Shown here: in pieces, positions 25,601 through 38,874 of the stretch
How the letters are laid out: each line of letters begins with the position of its first letter
Position numbering within the stretch: the stretch's first letter is position 1
Assembly: GCA_946699065.1 (NCBI GenBank)
Contig: CAMPDV010003919.1
Coordinates: 1 to 64,000, forward strand
Direction of reading: 5' to 3'
DNA: 64,000 nt
Origin: Loxodes magnus
Taxonomy: Eukaryota; Ciliophora; Karyorelictea; Loxodida; Loxodidae
Notes under the pieces: generated by a model
The model's input: the letters and a program-made list of their open reading frames with translations, nothing else
The model's database searches: none
What the model was told of the DNA's origin: nothing
Translations under genes and position numbers: made by a program

Positions 25601-25890
25601 CTTCTTTTCAAATTCACTTTTAATATGATCACTTTCTTAACATTTTTCGTCTTTAAATCTTTTTTCCAAAAATCATATTAAAACTCCTACTTTTCTACGC
25701 TTCTTTTCAAATTCACTTTTAATATAATCACTTTCTTAACATTTTTCGTCTTTAAATCTTTTTTCCTAAAATCATATTAAAACTCACTTACTACTTTTCT
25801 TCGCTTCTTTTCAAATTCACTTTTAATATAATCACTTTCTTAACATTTTTCGTCTTTAAATCTTTTTTCCTAAAATCATATTAAAACTCA
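22555..25890. repeat. Two diverging copies of a 1.5-1.8 kb higher-order repeat
   Basis: The series from 22,555 recurs from about 24,090: TTCCCTC at 22561 and 24095, and AATTCCCTTTTAAT at 22767 and 24301 (+1,534 bp). The offset then becomes +1,830 bp for the paired CACTTTCTAC spacers (23141 to 24971; 23245 to 25075), because the second copy has gained three 99-bp monomers less one base near 24633. It is +1,825 bp for the CCTTTCTAAAC monomer (23702 to 25527) after one long-to-short spacer change. Confidence 0.8.
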
Positions 25891-28800
25891 CTTTCTACTT
25901 TTCTTCGCTTCTTTTCAAATTCCCTCTTTCTATGATCATATTCTTAACATTTTTCGTCTTTAAATCTTTTTTCCTAAAATCATATTAAAACTCCTACTTT
26001 TCTTCGCTTCTTTTCAAATTCCCTTTTAATATAATCACTTTCTTAACATTTTTCGTCTTTAAATCTTTTTTCCAAAAATCATATTAAAACTCCTACTTTT
26101 CTTCGCTTCTTTTTAAATTCCCTTTTTCTATAATCACTTTCTTAACATTTTTCGTCTTTAAATCTTTTTTCCTAAAATCATATTAAAACTCCTACTTTTC
26201 TTCGCTTCTTTTTAAATTCCCTCTTTATATAATCACTTTCTTAACATTTTTCGTCTTTAAATCTTTTTTCCTAAAATCATATTAAAACTCACTTCCTACT
26301 TTTCTTCGCTTCTTTTCAAATTCACTTTTAATATAATCACTTTTTTAACATTTTTCGTCTTTAAATCTTTTTTCCTAAAATCATATTAAAACTCACTTCC
26401 TACTTTTCTTCGCTTCTTTTCAAATTCCCTTTTAATATAATCACTTTCTTAACATTTTTCGTCTTTAAATCTTTTTTCCTAAAATCATATTAAAACTCCT
26501 ACTTTTCTTCGCTTCTTTTCAAATTCACTTTTAATATAATCACTTTCTTAACATTTTTCGTCTTTAAATCTTTTTTCCTAAAATCATATTAAAACTCACT
26601 TCCTACTTTTCTTCGCTTCTTTTCAAATTCCCTCTTTATATAATCACTTTCTTAACATTTTTCGTCTTTAAATCTTTTTTCCTAAAATCATATTAAAACT
26701 CACTTTCTACTTTTCTTCGCTTCTTTTCAAATTCCCTCTTTCTATGATCACTTTCTTAACATTTTTCGTCTTTAAATCTTTTTTCCTAAAATCATATTAA
26801 AACTCCTACTTTTCTTCGCTTCTTTTTAAATTCCCTCTTTATATAATCACTTTCTTAACATTTTTCGTCTTTAAATCTTTTTTCCTAAAATCATATTAAA
26901 ACTCACTTTCTACTTTTCTTCGCTTCTTTTCAAATTCCCTCTTTCTATGATCATATTCTTAACATTTTTCGTCTTATAATCTTTTTTCCTAAAATCATAT
27001 TAAAACTCCTACTTTTCTTCGCTTCTTTTCAAATTCCCTCTTTATATAATCACTTTCTTAACATTTTTCGTCTTTAAATCTTTTTTCCTAAAATCATATT
27101 AAAACTCCTACTTTTCTTCGCTTCTTTTCAAATTCACTTTTAATATAATCACTTTCTTAACATTTTTCGTCTTTAAATCTTTTTTCCTAAAATCATATTA
27201 AAACTCACTTTCTACTTTTCTTCGCTTCTTTTCAAATTCCCTCTTTATATAATCACTTTCTTAACATTTTTCGTCTTTAAATCTTTTTTCCTAAAATCAT
27301 ATTAAAACTCCTACTTTTCTTCGCTTCTTTTCAAATTCACTTTTAATATAATCACTTTCTTAACATTTTTCGTCTTTAAATCTTTTTTCCTAAAATCATA
27401 TTAAAACTCACTTACTACTTTTCTTCGCTTCTTTTTAAATTCACTTTTAATATAATCACTTTCTTAACATTTTTCGTCTTTAAATCTTTTTTCCTAAAAT
27501 CATATTAAAACTCCTACTTTTCTTCGCTTCTTTTTAAATTCCCTTTTTCTATAATCACTTTCTTAACATTTTTCGTCTTTAAATCTTTTTTCCTAAAATC
27601 ATATTAAAACTCACTTTCTACTTTTCTTCGCTTCTTTTCAAATTCCCTCTTTCTATGATCATATTCTTAACATTTTTCGTCTTTAAATCTTTTTTCCTAA
27701 AATCATATTAAAACTCACTTTCTACTTTTCTTCGCTTCTTTTCAAATTCCCTCTTTCTATGATCATATTCTTAACATTTTTCGTCTTTAAATCTTTTTTC
27801 CTAAAATCATATTAAAACTCACTTCCTACTTTTCTTCGCTTCTTTTCAAATTCCCTTTTAATATAATCCTTTCTAAACATTTTTCGTCTTTAGATCTTTT
27901 TTCCAAAAATCATATTAAAACTCACTTCCTACTTTTCTTCGCTTCTTTTCAAATTCACTTTTAATATGATCACTTTCTTAACATTTTTCGTCTTTAAATC
28001 TTTTTTCCAAAAATCATATTAAAACTCCTACTTTTCTACGCTTCTTTTCAAATTCACTTTTAATATAATCACTTTCTTAACATTTTTCGTCTTTAAATCT
28101 TTTTTCCTAAAATCATATTAAAACTCACTTACTACTTTTCTTCGCTTCTTTTTAAATTCCCTTTTTCTATGATCATATTCTTAACATTTTTCGTCTTTAA
28201 ATCTTTTTTCCTAAAATCATATTAAAACTCACTTTCTACTTTTCTTCGCTTCTTTTCAAATTCCCTCTTTCTATGATCATATTCTTAACATTTTTCGTCT
28301 TTAAATCTTTTTTCCTAAAATCATATTAAAACTCCTACTTTTCTTCGCTTCTTTTCAAATTCACTTTTAATATAATCACTTTCTTAACATTTTTCGTCTT
28401 TAAATCTTTTTTCCTAAAATCATATTAAAACTCCTACTTTTCTTCGCTTCTTTTTAAATTCCCTCTTTATATAATCACTTTCTTAACATTTTTCGTCTTT
28501 AAATCTTTTTTCCTAAAATCATATTAAAACTCACTTTCTACTTTTCTTCGCTTCTTTTCAAAATCCCTCTTTCTATGATCATATTCTTAACATTTTTCGT
28601 CTTATAATCTTTTTTCCTAAAATCATATTAAAACTCCTACTTTTCTTCGCTTCTTTTCAAATTCCCTTTTAATATAATCCTTTCTAAACATTTTTCGTCT
28701 TTAGATCTTTTTTCCAAAAATCATATTAAAACTCACTTCCTACTTTTCTTCGCTTCTTTTCAAATTCACTTTTAATATGATCACTTTCTTAACATTTTTC

Positions 28801-28950
28801 GTCTTTAAATCTTTTTTCCAAAAATCATATTAAAACTCCTACTTTTCTACGCTTCTTTTCAAATTCACTTTTAATATAATCACTTTCTTAACATTTTTCG
28901 TCTTTAAATCTTTTTTCCAAAAATCATATTAAAACTCACTTACTACTTTT
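23702..28950. repeat. Three-monomer module used four times
   Basis: A recognisable trio recurs with CCTTTCTAAAC starting at 23702, 25527, 27869 and 28679. First monomer: ATAATCCTTTCTAAACATT (two bases shorter than usual) with TTTAGATC. Second: CACTTTTAATATGATCAC with CCAAAAATC. Third: begins TTTTCTACGCTTC, a T-to-A change beside the first CpG. The intervals (1,825, 2,342 and 810 bp) are unequal, so the trio moves as a cassette rather than as part of one fixed higher-order period. Confidence 0.83.
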
Positions 28951-31870
28951 CTTCGCTTCTTTTCAAATTCACTTTTAATATGATCACTTTCTTAACATTT
29001 TTCGTCTTTAAATCTTTTTTCCTAAAATCATATTAAAACTCCTACTTTTCTTCGCTTCTTTTCAAATTCCCTCTTTATATAATCACTTTCTTAACATTTT
29101 TCGTCTTTAAATCTTTTTTCCAAAAATCATATTAAAACTCCTACTTTTCTTCGCTTCTTTTCAAATTCACTTTTAATATAATCACTTTCTTAACATTTTT
29201 CGTCTTTAAATCTTTTTTCCTAAAATCATATTAAAACTCCTACTTTTCTTCGCTTCTTTTTAAATTCACTTTTAATATAATCACTTTCTTAACATTTTTC
29301 GTCTTTAAATCTTTTTTCCTAAAATCATATTAAAACTCACTTCCTACTTTTCTTCGCTTCTTTTCAAATTCCCTCTTTATATAATCACTTTCTTAACATT
29401 TTTCGTCTTTAAATCTTTTTTCCAAAAATCATATTAAAACTCACTTACTACTTTTCTTCGCTTCTTTTCAAATTCACTTTTAATATAATCACTTTCTTAA
29501 CATTTTTCGTCTTTAAATCTTTTTTCCTAAAATCATATTAAAACTCCTACTTTTCTTCGCTTCTTTTCAAATTCCCTCTTTATATAATCACTTTCTTAAC
29601 ATTTTTCGTCTTTAAATCTTTTTTCCTAAAATCATATTAAAACTCACTTCCTACTTTTCTTCTTTTCTTTTCAAATTCACTCTTTCTATGATCACTTTCT
29701 TAACATTTTTCGTCTTTAAATCTTTTTTCCTAAAATCATATTAAAACTCCTACTTTTCTACGCTTCTTTTCAAATTCACTTTTAATATAATAACTTTCTT
29801 AACATTTTTCGTCTTTAAATCTTTTTTCCTAAAATCATATTAAAACTCCTACTTTTCTTCGCTTCTTTTCAAATTCACTTTTAATATGATCACTTTCTTA
29901 ACATTTTTCGTCTTTAAATCTTTTTTCCTAAAATCATATTAAAACTCCTACTTTTCTTCGCTTCTTTTCAAATTCACTTTTAATATGATCACTTTCTTAA
30001 CATTTTTCGTCTTTAAATCTTTTTTCCTAAAATCATATTAAAACTCCTACTTTTCTTCGCTTCTTTTTAAATTCACTTTTAATATAATCACTTTCTTAAC
30101 ATTTTTCGTCTTTAAATCTTTTTTCCAAAAATCATATTAAAACTCACTTTCTACTTTTCTTCGCTTCTTTTCAAATTCCCTCTTTCTATGATCATATTCT
30201 TAACATTTTTCGTCTTTAAATCTTTTTTCCTAAAATCATATTAAAACTCCTACTTTTCTTCGCTTCTTTTCAAATTCACTTTTAATATAATCACTTTCTT
30301 AACATTTTTCGTCTTTAAATCTTTTTTCCAAAAATCATATTAAAACTCACTTCCTACTTTTCTTCGCTTCTTTTCAAATTCACTCTTTCTATGATCACTT
30401 TCTTAACATTTTTCGTCTTTAAATCTTTTTTCCAAAAATCATATTAAAACTCCTACTTTTCTTCGCTTCTTTTCAAATTCCCTCTTTATATGATCACTTT
30501 CTTAACATTTTTCGTCTTATAATCTTTTTTCCTAAAATCATATTAAAACTCCTACTTTTCTTCGCTTCTTTTTAAATTCACTTTTAATATAATCACTTTC
30601 TTAACATTTTTCGTCTTTAAATCTTTTTTCCTAAAATCATATTAAAACTCCTACTTTTCTACGCTTCTTTTCAAATTCACTTTTAATATAATCACTTTCT
30701 TAACATTTTTCGTCTTTAAATTTATTTTCCTAAAATCATATTAAAACTCCTACTTTTCTTCGCTTCTTTTCAAATTCACTTTTAATATGATCACTTTCTT
30801 AACATTTTTCGTCTTTAAATCTTTTTTCCTAAAATCATATTAAAACTCACTTCCTACTTTTCTTCTTTTCTTTTCAGATTCACTCTTTCTATGATCACTT
30901 TCTTAACATTTTTCGTCTTATAATCTTTTTTCCTAAAATCATATTAAAACTCCTACTTTTCTTCGCTTCTTTTCAAATTCACTTTTAATATAATCACTTT
31001 CTTAACATTTTTCGTCTTTAAATCTTTTTTATAAAAATCATATTAAAACTCACTTCCTACTTTTCTTCGCTTCTTTTCAAATTCACTTTTAATATGATCA
31101 CTTTCTTAACATTTTTCGTCTTTAAATCTTTTTTCCTAAAATCATATTAAAACTCCTACTTTTCTTCGCTTCTTTTCAAATTCACTTTTAATATGATCAC
31201 TTTCTTAACATTTTTCGTCTTTAAATCTTTTTTCCAAAAATCATATTAAAACTCCTACTTTTCTTCGCTTCTTTTCAAATTCACTTTTAATATAATCACT
31301 TTCTTAACATTTTTCGTCTTTAAATCTTTTTTCCAAAAATCATATTAAAACTCACTTACTACTTTTCTTCGCTTCTTTTCAAATTCCCTCTTTATATAAT
31401 CACTTTCTTAACATTTTTCGTCTTTAAATCTTTTTTCCTAAAATCATATTAAAACTCCTACTTTTCTTCGCTTCTTTTCAAATTCCCTCTTTATATAATC
31501 ACTTTCTTAACATTTTTCGTCTTTAAATCTTTTTTCCTAAAATCATATTTAAACTCCTACTTTTCTTCGCTTCTTTTTAAATTCCCTTTCTCTATGATCA
31601 TATTCTTAACATTTTTCGTCTTATAATCTTTTTTCCTAAAATCATATTAAAACTCCTACTTTTCTTCGCTTCTTTTCAAATTCACTTTTAATATAATCAC
31701 TTTCTTAACATTTTTCGTCTTTAAATCTTTTTTCCAAAAATCATATTAAAACTCACTTCCTACTTTTCTTCGCTTCTTTTCAAATTCCCTCTTTATATAA
31801 TCACTTTCTTAACATTTTTCGTCTTTAAATCTTTTTTCCAAAAATCATATTAAAACTCCTACTTTTCTTC
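28950..31870. repeat. Mixed satellite segment with CpG-box variants
   Basis: Ordinary monomers. Two copies (near 29,660 and 30,860) read TTCTTCTTTTCTTTTC where the first CpG box should be, losing that CpG; they are about 1.2 kb apart and differ by one base (AAATTC/AGATTC). TTTATTTTCC near 30,721 repeats a rare change seen near 3553, and a TTTTTTATAAAAATC form occurs near 31,029. No clear long duplication and no non-satellite sequence. Confidence 0.72.
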
Positions 31871-34709
31871 GCTTCTTTTCAAATTCCCTCTTTATATAAT
31901 AACTTTCTTAACATTTTTCGTCTTTAAATCTTTTTTCCAAAAATCATATTAAAACTCACTTCCTACTTTTCTTCGCTTCTTTTCAAATTCACTCTTTCTA
32001 TGATCACTTTCTTAACATTTTTCGTCTTATAATCTTTTTTCCTAAAATCATATTAAAACTCCTACTTTTCTTCGCTTCTTTTCAAATTCACTTTTAATAT
32101 AATCACTTTCTTAACATTTTTCGTCTTTAAATCTTTTTTCCTAAAATCATATTAAAACTCACTTCCTACTTTTCTTCGCTTCTTTTCAAATTCCCTCTTT
32201 ATATAATCACTTTCTTAACATTTTTCGTCTTTAAATCTTTTTTCCAAAAATCATATTAAAACTCACTTACTACTTTTCTTCGCTTCTTTTCAAATTCACT
32301 TTTAATATAATCACTTTCTTAACATTTTTCGTCTTTAAATCTTTTTTCCTAAAATCATATTAAAACTCCTACTTTTCTTCGCTTCTTTTCAAATTCCCTC
32401 TTTATATAATCACTTTCTTAACATTTTTCGTCTTTAAATCTTTTTTCCAAAAATCATATTAAAACTCCTACTTTTCTTCGCTTCTTTTCAAATTCACTTT
32501 TAATATAATCACTTTCTTAACATTTTTCGTCTTTAAATCTTTTTTCCAAAAATCATATTAAAACTCCTACTTTTCTTCGCTTCTTTTTAAATTCACTTTT
32601 AATATAATCACTTTCTTAACATTTTTCGTCTTTAAATCTTTTTTCCAAAAATCATATTAAAACTCACTTACTACTTTTCTTCGCTTCTTTTCAAATTCAC
32701 TTTTAATATGATCACTTTCTTAACATTTTTCGTCTTTAAATCTTTTTTCCAAAAATCATATTAAAACTCCTACTTTTCTACGCTTCTTTTCAAATTCACT
32801 TTTAATATAATAACTTTCTTAACATTTTTCGTCTTTAAATCTTTTTTCCTAAAATCATATTAAAACTCACTTACTACTTTTCTTCGCTTCTTTTTAAATT
32901 CACTTTTAATATAATCACTTTCTTAACATTTTTCGTCTTTAAATCTTTTTTCCTAAAATCATATTAAAACTCACTTCCTACTTTTCTTCGCTTCTTTTTA
33001 AATTCCCTTTCTCTATGATCATATTCTTAACATTTTTCGTCTTATAATCTTTTTTCCTAAAATCATATTAAAACTCCTACTTTTCTTCGCTTCTTTTCAA
33101 ATTCACTTTTAATATGATCACTTTCTTAACATTTTTCGTCTTTAAATCTTTTTTCCTAAAATCATATTAAAACTCCTACTTTTCTTCGCTTCTTTTCAAA
33201 TTCCCTCTTTATATAATCACTTTCTTAACATTTTTCGTCTTATAATCTTTTTTCCTAAAATCATATTAAAACTCCTACTTTTCTACGCTTCTTTTCAAAT
33301 TCACTTTTAATATAATAACTTTCTTAACATTTTTCGTCTTTAAATCTTTTTTCCTAAAATCATATTAAAACTCCTACTTTTCTTCGCTTCTTTTCAAATT
33401 CACTTTTAATATGATCACTTTCTTAACATTTTTCGTCTTTAAATCTTTTTTCCAAAAATCATATTAAAACTCCTACTTTTCTACGCTTCTTTTCAAATTC
33501 CCTCTTTATATAATAACTTTCTTAACATTTTTCGTCTTTAAATCTTTTTTCCAAAAATCATATTAAAACTCACTTCCTACTTTTCTTCGCTTCTTTTCAA
33601 ATTCACTCTTTCTATGATCACTTTCTTAACATTTTTCGTCTTATAATCTTTTTTCCTAAAATCATATTAAAACTCCTACTTTTCTTCGCTTCTTTTCAAA
33701 TTCACTTTTAATATAATCACTTTCTTAACATTTTTCGTCTTTAAATCTTTTTTCCTAAAATCATATTAAAACTCACTTCCTACTTTTCTTCGCTTCTTTT
33801 CAAATTCCCTCTTTATATAATCACTTTCTTAACATTTTTCGTCTTTAAATCTTTTTTCCAAAAATCATATTAAAACTCACTTACTACTTTTCTTCGCTTC
33901 TTTTCAAATTCACTTTTAATATAATCACTTTCTTAACATTTTTCGTCTTTAAATCTTTTTTCCTAAAATCATATTAAAACTCCTACTTTTCTTCGCTTCT
34001 TTTCAAATTCCCTCTTTATATAATCACTTTCTTAACATTTTTCGTCTTTAAATCTTTTTTCCAAAAATCATATTAAAACTCCTACTTTTCTTCGCTTCTT
34101 TTCAAATTCACTTTTAATATAATCACTTTCTTAACATTTTTCGTCTTTAAATCTTTTTTCCAAAAATCATATTAAAACTCCTACTTTTCTTCGCTTCTTT
34201 TTAAATTCACTTTTAATATAATCACTTTCTTAACATTTTTCGTCTTTAAATCTTTTTTCCAAAAATCATATTAAAACTCACTTACTACTTTTCTTCGCTT
34301 CTTTTCAAATTCACTTTTAATATGATCACTTTCTTAACATTTTTCGTCTTTAAATCTTTTTTCCAAAAATCATATTAAAACTCCTACTTTTCTACGCTTC
34401 TTTTCAAATTCACTTTTAATATAATAACTTTCTTAACATTTTTCGTCTTTAAATCTTTTTTCCTAAAATCATATTAAAACTCACTTACTACTTTTCTTCG
34501 CTTCTTTTTAAATTCACTTTTAATATAATCACTTTCTTAACATTTTTCGTCTTTAAATCTTTTTTCCTAAAATCATATTAAAACTCACTTCCTACTTTTC
34601 TTCGCTTCTTTTTAAATTCCCTTTCTCTATGATCATATTCTTAACATTTTTCGTCTTATAATCTTTTTTCCTAAAATCATATTAAAACTCCTACTTTTCT
34701 TCGCTTCTT
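31870..34709. repeat. ~1.2 kb block duplicated at 1,614 bp
   Basis: 31,870-33,095 and 33,484-34,709 carry the same order of monomer types. Shared markers at +1,614 bp include the CACTTCC spacer at 32161/33775 and the rare TTTCTCTATGATC at 33008/34622. Before about 33,484 they differ (CTACGC against CTTCGC), and after 33,095/34,709 they diverge (CACTTTTAATATG against CCCTTTTAATATA). A third TTTCTCTATG monomer near 31,588 suggests an older round. Confidence 0.82.
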
Positions 34710-34922
34710 TTCAAATTCCCTTTTAATATAATCACTTTTTTAACATTTTTCGTCTTTAAATCTTTTTTCCAAAAATCATATTAAAACTCCTACTTTTCTT
34801 CGCTTCTTTTCAAATTCACTTTTAATATAATCACTTTTTTAACATTTTTCGTCTTTAAATCTTTTTTCCTAAAATCATATAAAAACTCACTTCCTACTTT
34901 TCTTCGCTTCTTTTCAAATTCA

Positions 34923-37631
34923 CTTTTAATATAATCACTTTTTTAACATTTTTCGTCTTTAAATCTTTTTTCCTAAAATCATATTAAAACTCCTACTTTT
35001 CTTCGCTTCTTTTCAAATTCACTTTTAATATGATCACTTTCTTAACATTTTTCGTCTTTAAATCTTTTTTCCAAAAATCATATTAAAACTCACTTCCTAC
35101 TTTTCTTCGCTTCTTTTCAAATTCCCTCTTTATATAATCACTTTCTTAACATTTTTCGTCTTTAAATCTTTTTTCCAAAAATCATATTAAAACTCCTACT
35201 TTTCTTCGCTTCTTTTCAAATTCACTTTTAATATAATCACTTTTTTAACATTTTTCGTCTTTAAATCTTTTTTCCTAAAATCATATTAAAACTCCTACTT
35301 TTCTTCGCTTCTTTTCAAATTCCCTTTTAATATAATCACTTTTTTAACATTTTTCGTCTTTAAATCTTTTTTCCTAAAATCATATTAAAACTCCTACTTT
35401 TCTTCGCTTCTTTTCAAATTCACTTTTAATATAATCACTTTTTTAACATTTTTCGTCTTTAAATCTTTTTTCCTAAAATCATATAAAAACTCACTTCCTA
35501 CTTTTCTTCGCTTCTTTTCAAATTCACTTTTAATATAATCACTTTTTTAACATTTTTCGTCTTTAAATCTTTTTTCCTAAAATCATATTAAAACTCACTT
35601 CCTACTTTTCTTCGCTTCTTTTCAAATTCCCTTTTAATATAATCACTTTCTTAACATTTTTCGTCTTTAAATCTTTTTTCCTAAAATCATATTAAAACTC
35701 CTACTTTTCTTCGCTTCTTTTCAAATTCACTTTTAATATAATCACTTTTTTAACATTTTTCGTCTTTAAATCTTTTTTCCAAAAATCATATTAAAACTCC
35801 TACTTTTCTTCGCTTCTTTTCAAATTCCCTCTTTATATAATCACTTTCTTAACATTTTTCGTCTTTAAATCTTTTTTCCAAAAATCATATTAAAACTCCT
35901 ACTTTTCTTCGCTTCTTTTTAAATTCACTTTTAATATAATCACTTTCTTAACATTTTTCGTCTTTAAATCTTTTTTCCAAAAATCATATTAAAACTCCTT
36001 CTTTTCTTCGCTTCTTTTCAAATTCCCTCTTTATATAATCACTTTCTTAACATTTTTCGTCTTTAAATCTTTTTTCCTAAAATCATATTAAAACTCACTT
36101 CCTACTTTTCTTCGCTTCTTTTCAAATTCACTTTTAATATAATCACTTTCTAAACATTTTTCGTCTTTAGATCTTTTTTCCAAAAATCATATTAAAACTC
36201 ACTTCCTACTTTTCTTCGCTTCTTTTTAAATTCCCTTTTTATATAATCACTTTCTTAACATTTTTCGTCTTTAAATCTTTTTTCCAAAAATCATATTAAA
36301 ACTCCTTCTTTTCTTCGCTTCTTTTCAAATTCACTTTTAATATAATCACTTTCTTAACATTTTTCGTCTTTAAATCTTTTTTCCAAAAATCATATTAAAA
36401 CTCCTACTTTTCTTCGCTTCTTTTCAAATTCCCTTTTAATATAATCATTTTTTTAACATTTTTCGTCTTTAAATCTTTTTTCCAAAAATCATATTAAAAC
36501 TCCTACTTTTCTTCGCTTCTTTTCAAATTCACTTTTAATATAATCACTTTTTTAACATTTTTCGTCTTTAAATCTTTTTTCCAAAAATCATATTAAAACT
36601 CACTTACTACTTTTCTTCGCTTCTTTTCAAATTCCCTCTTTATATAATCACTTTCTTAACATTTTTCGTCTTTAAATCTTTTTTCCAAAAATCATATTAA
36701 AACTCCTACTTTTCTTCGCTTCTTTTCAAATTCACTTTTAATATGATCACTTTCTTAACATTTTTCGTCTTATAATCTTTTTTCCTAAAATCATATTAAA
36801 ACTCCTACTTTTCTTCGCTTCTTTTCAAATTCCCTTTTAATATAATCACTTTTTTAACATTTTTCGTCTTTAAATCTTTTTTCCTAAAATCATATTAAAA
36901 CTCCTACTTTTCTTCGCTTCTTTTCAAATTCACTTTTAATATAATCACTTTTTTAACATTTTTCGTCTTTAAATCTTTTTTCCTAAAATCATATAAAAAC
37001 TCACTTCCTACTTTTCTTCGCTTCTTTTCAAATTCACTTTTAATATAATCACTTTTTTAACATTTTTCGTCTTTAAATCTTTTTTCCTAAAATCATATTA
37101 AAACTCCTACTTTTCTTCGCTTCTTTTCAAATTCACTTTTAATATAATCACTTTCTTAACATTTTTCGTCTTTAAATCTTTTTTCCTAAAATCATATTAA
37201 AACTCCTACTTTTCTTCGCTTCTTTTCAAATTCCCTCTTTATATGATCACTTTCTTAACATTTTTCGTCTTTAAATCTTTTTTCCTAAAATCATATTAAA
37301 ACTCCTACTTTTCTTCGCTTCTTTTTAAATTCCCTTTTTCTATGATCATATTCTTAACATTTTTCGTCTTTAAATCTTTTTTCCTAAAATCATATTAAAA
37401 CTCCTACTTTTCTTCGCTTCTTTTCAAATTCCTTTTTTCTATAATCACTTTTTTAACAATTTTTGTCTTTAAATCTTTTTTCCAAAAATCATATTAAAAC
37501 TCACTTCCTACTTTTCTTCGCTTCTTTTCAAATTCCCTTTTAATATAATCACTTTCTTAACATTTTTCGTCTTTAAATCTTTTTTCCAAAAATCATATTA
37601 AAACTCCTACTTTTCTTCGCTTCTTTTCAAA
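34923..37631. repeat. 2.7-kb block, second copy of the dispersed duplication
   Basis: Matches 16.53-19.24 kb at a constant +18,393 bp across every marker I tested, with no monomer gain or loss. Markers: ATATAAAAAC at 35481, CACTTTCTAAAC at 36145, ATCATTTTTT at 36444, TTATAATC near 36770, TATATGATCAC near 37241 and TTAACAATTTTTGTC near 37454. The left break lies between about 34,913 and 34,946 and the right break near 37,631. The fidelity suggests a recent copy event, or an assembly duplication. Confidence 0.87.
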
Positions 37632-38874
37632 TTCACTTTTAATATAATCACTTTTTTAACATTTTTCGTCTTTAAATCTTTTTTCCAAAAATCATATTAA
37701 AACTCACTTACTTCATTTCTTCGCTTCTTTTCAAATTCACTTTTAATATAATCACTTTTTTAACATTTTTCGTCTTTAAATCTTTTTTCCAAAAATCATA
37801 TTAAAACTCACTTCCTACTTTTCTTCGCTTCTTTTCAAATTCACTTTTAATATGATCACTTTCTTAACATTTTTCGTCTTTAAATCTTTTTTCCTAAAAT
37901 CATATTAAAACTCACTTACTTCTTTTCTTCGCTTCTTTTCAAATTCCCTCTTTCTATGATCACTTTCTTAACATTTTTCGTCTTTAAATCTTTTTTCCTA
38001 AAATCATATTAAAACTCACTTCCTACTTTTCTTCGCTTCTTTTCAAATTCCCTCTTTATATAATAACTTTCTTAACATTTTTCGTCTTTAAATCTTTTTT
38101 CCAAAAATCATATTAAAACTCACTTACTACTTTTCTTCGCTTCTTTTCAAATTCCCTCTTTATATAATCACTTTCTTAACATTTTTCGTCTTTAAATCTT
38201 TTTTCCTAAAATCATATTAAAACTCCTACTTTTCTTCGCTTCTTTTCAAATTCCCTCTTTCTATGATCACTTTCTTAACATTTTTCGTCTTTAAATCTTT
38301 TTTCCTAAAATCATATTAAAACTCCTACTTTTCTTCGCTTCTTTTCAAATTCCCTCTTTATATAATCACTTTCTTAACATTTTTCGTCTTTAAATCTTTT
38401 TTCCTAAAATCATATTAAAACTCCTACTTTTCTTCGCTTCTTTTCAAATTCCCTCTTTATATAATCACTTTTTTAACATTTTTCGTCTTTAAATCTTTTT
38501 TCCTAAAATCATATTAAAACTCACTTACTACTTTTCTTCGCTTCTTTTTAAATTCCCTTTTTATATAATCACTTTCTTAACATTTTTCGTCTTTAAATCT
38601 TTTTTCCTAAAATCATATTAAAACTCACTTACTACTTTTCTTCGCTTCTTTTCAAATTCACTTTTAATATAATCACTTTCTTAACATTTTTCGTCTTTAA
38701 ATCTTTTTTCCTAAAATCATATTAAAACTCACTTACTTCTTTTCTTCGCTTCTTTTCAAATTCCCTCTTTCTATGATCACTTTCTTAACATTTTTCGTCT
38801 TTAAATCTTTTTTCCTAAAATCATATTAAAACTCCTACTTTTCTTCGCTTCTTTTCAAATTCACTTTTAATATA
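37632..38874. repeat. Mixed satellite segment where the CACTTACTTC spacer reappears
   Basis: Ordinary monomers. The CACTTACTTC spacer, seen in the first 250 bases and then apparently absent, is common from here on, first as CTTACTTCATTTC near 37,709 and then unaltered from about 37,915. CCCTCTTTCTATGATCAC monomers also rise. This marks a change of local variant library just after the dispersed block. Nothing but satellite is present. Confidence 0.7.
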
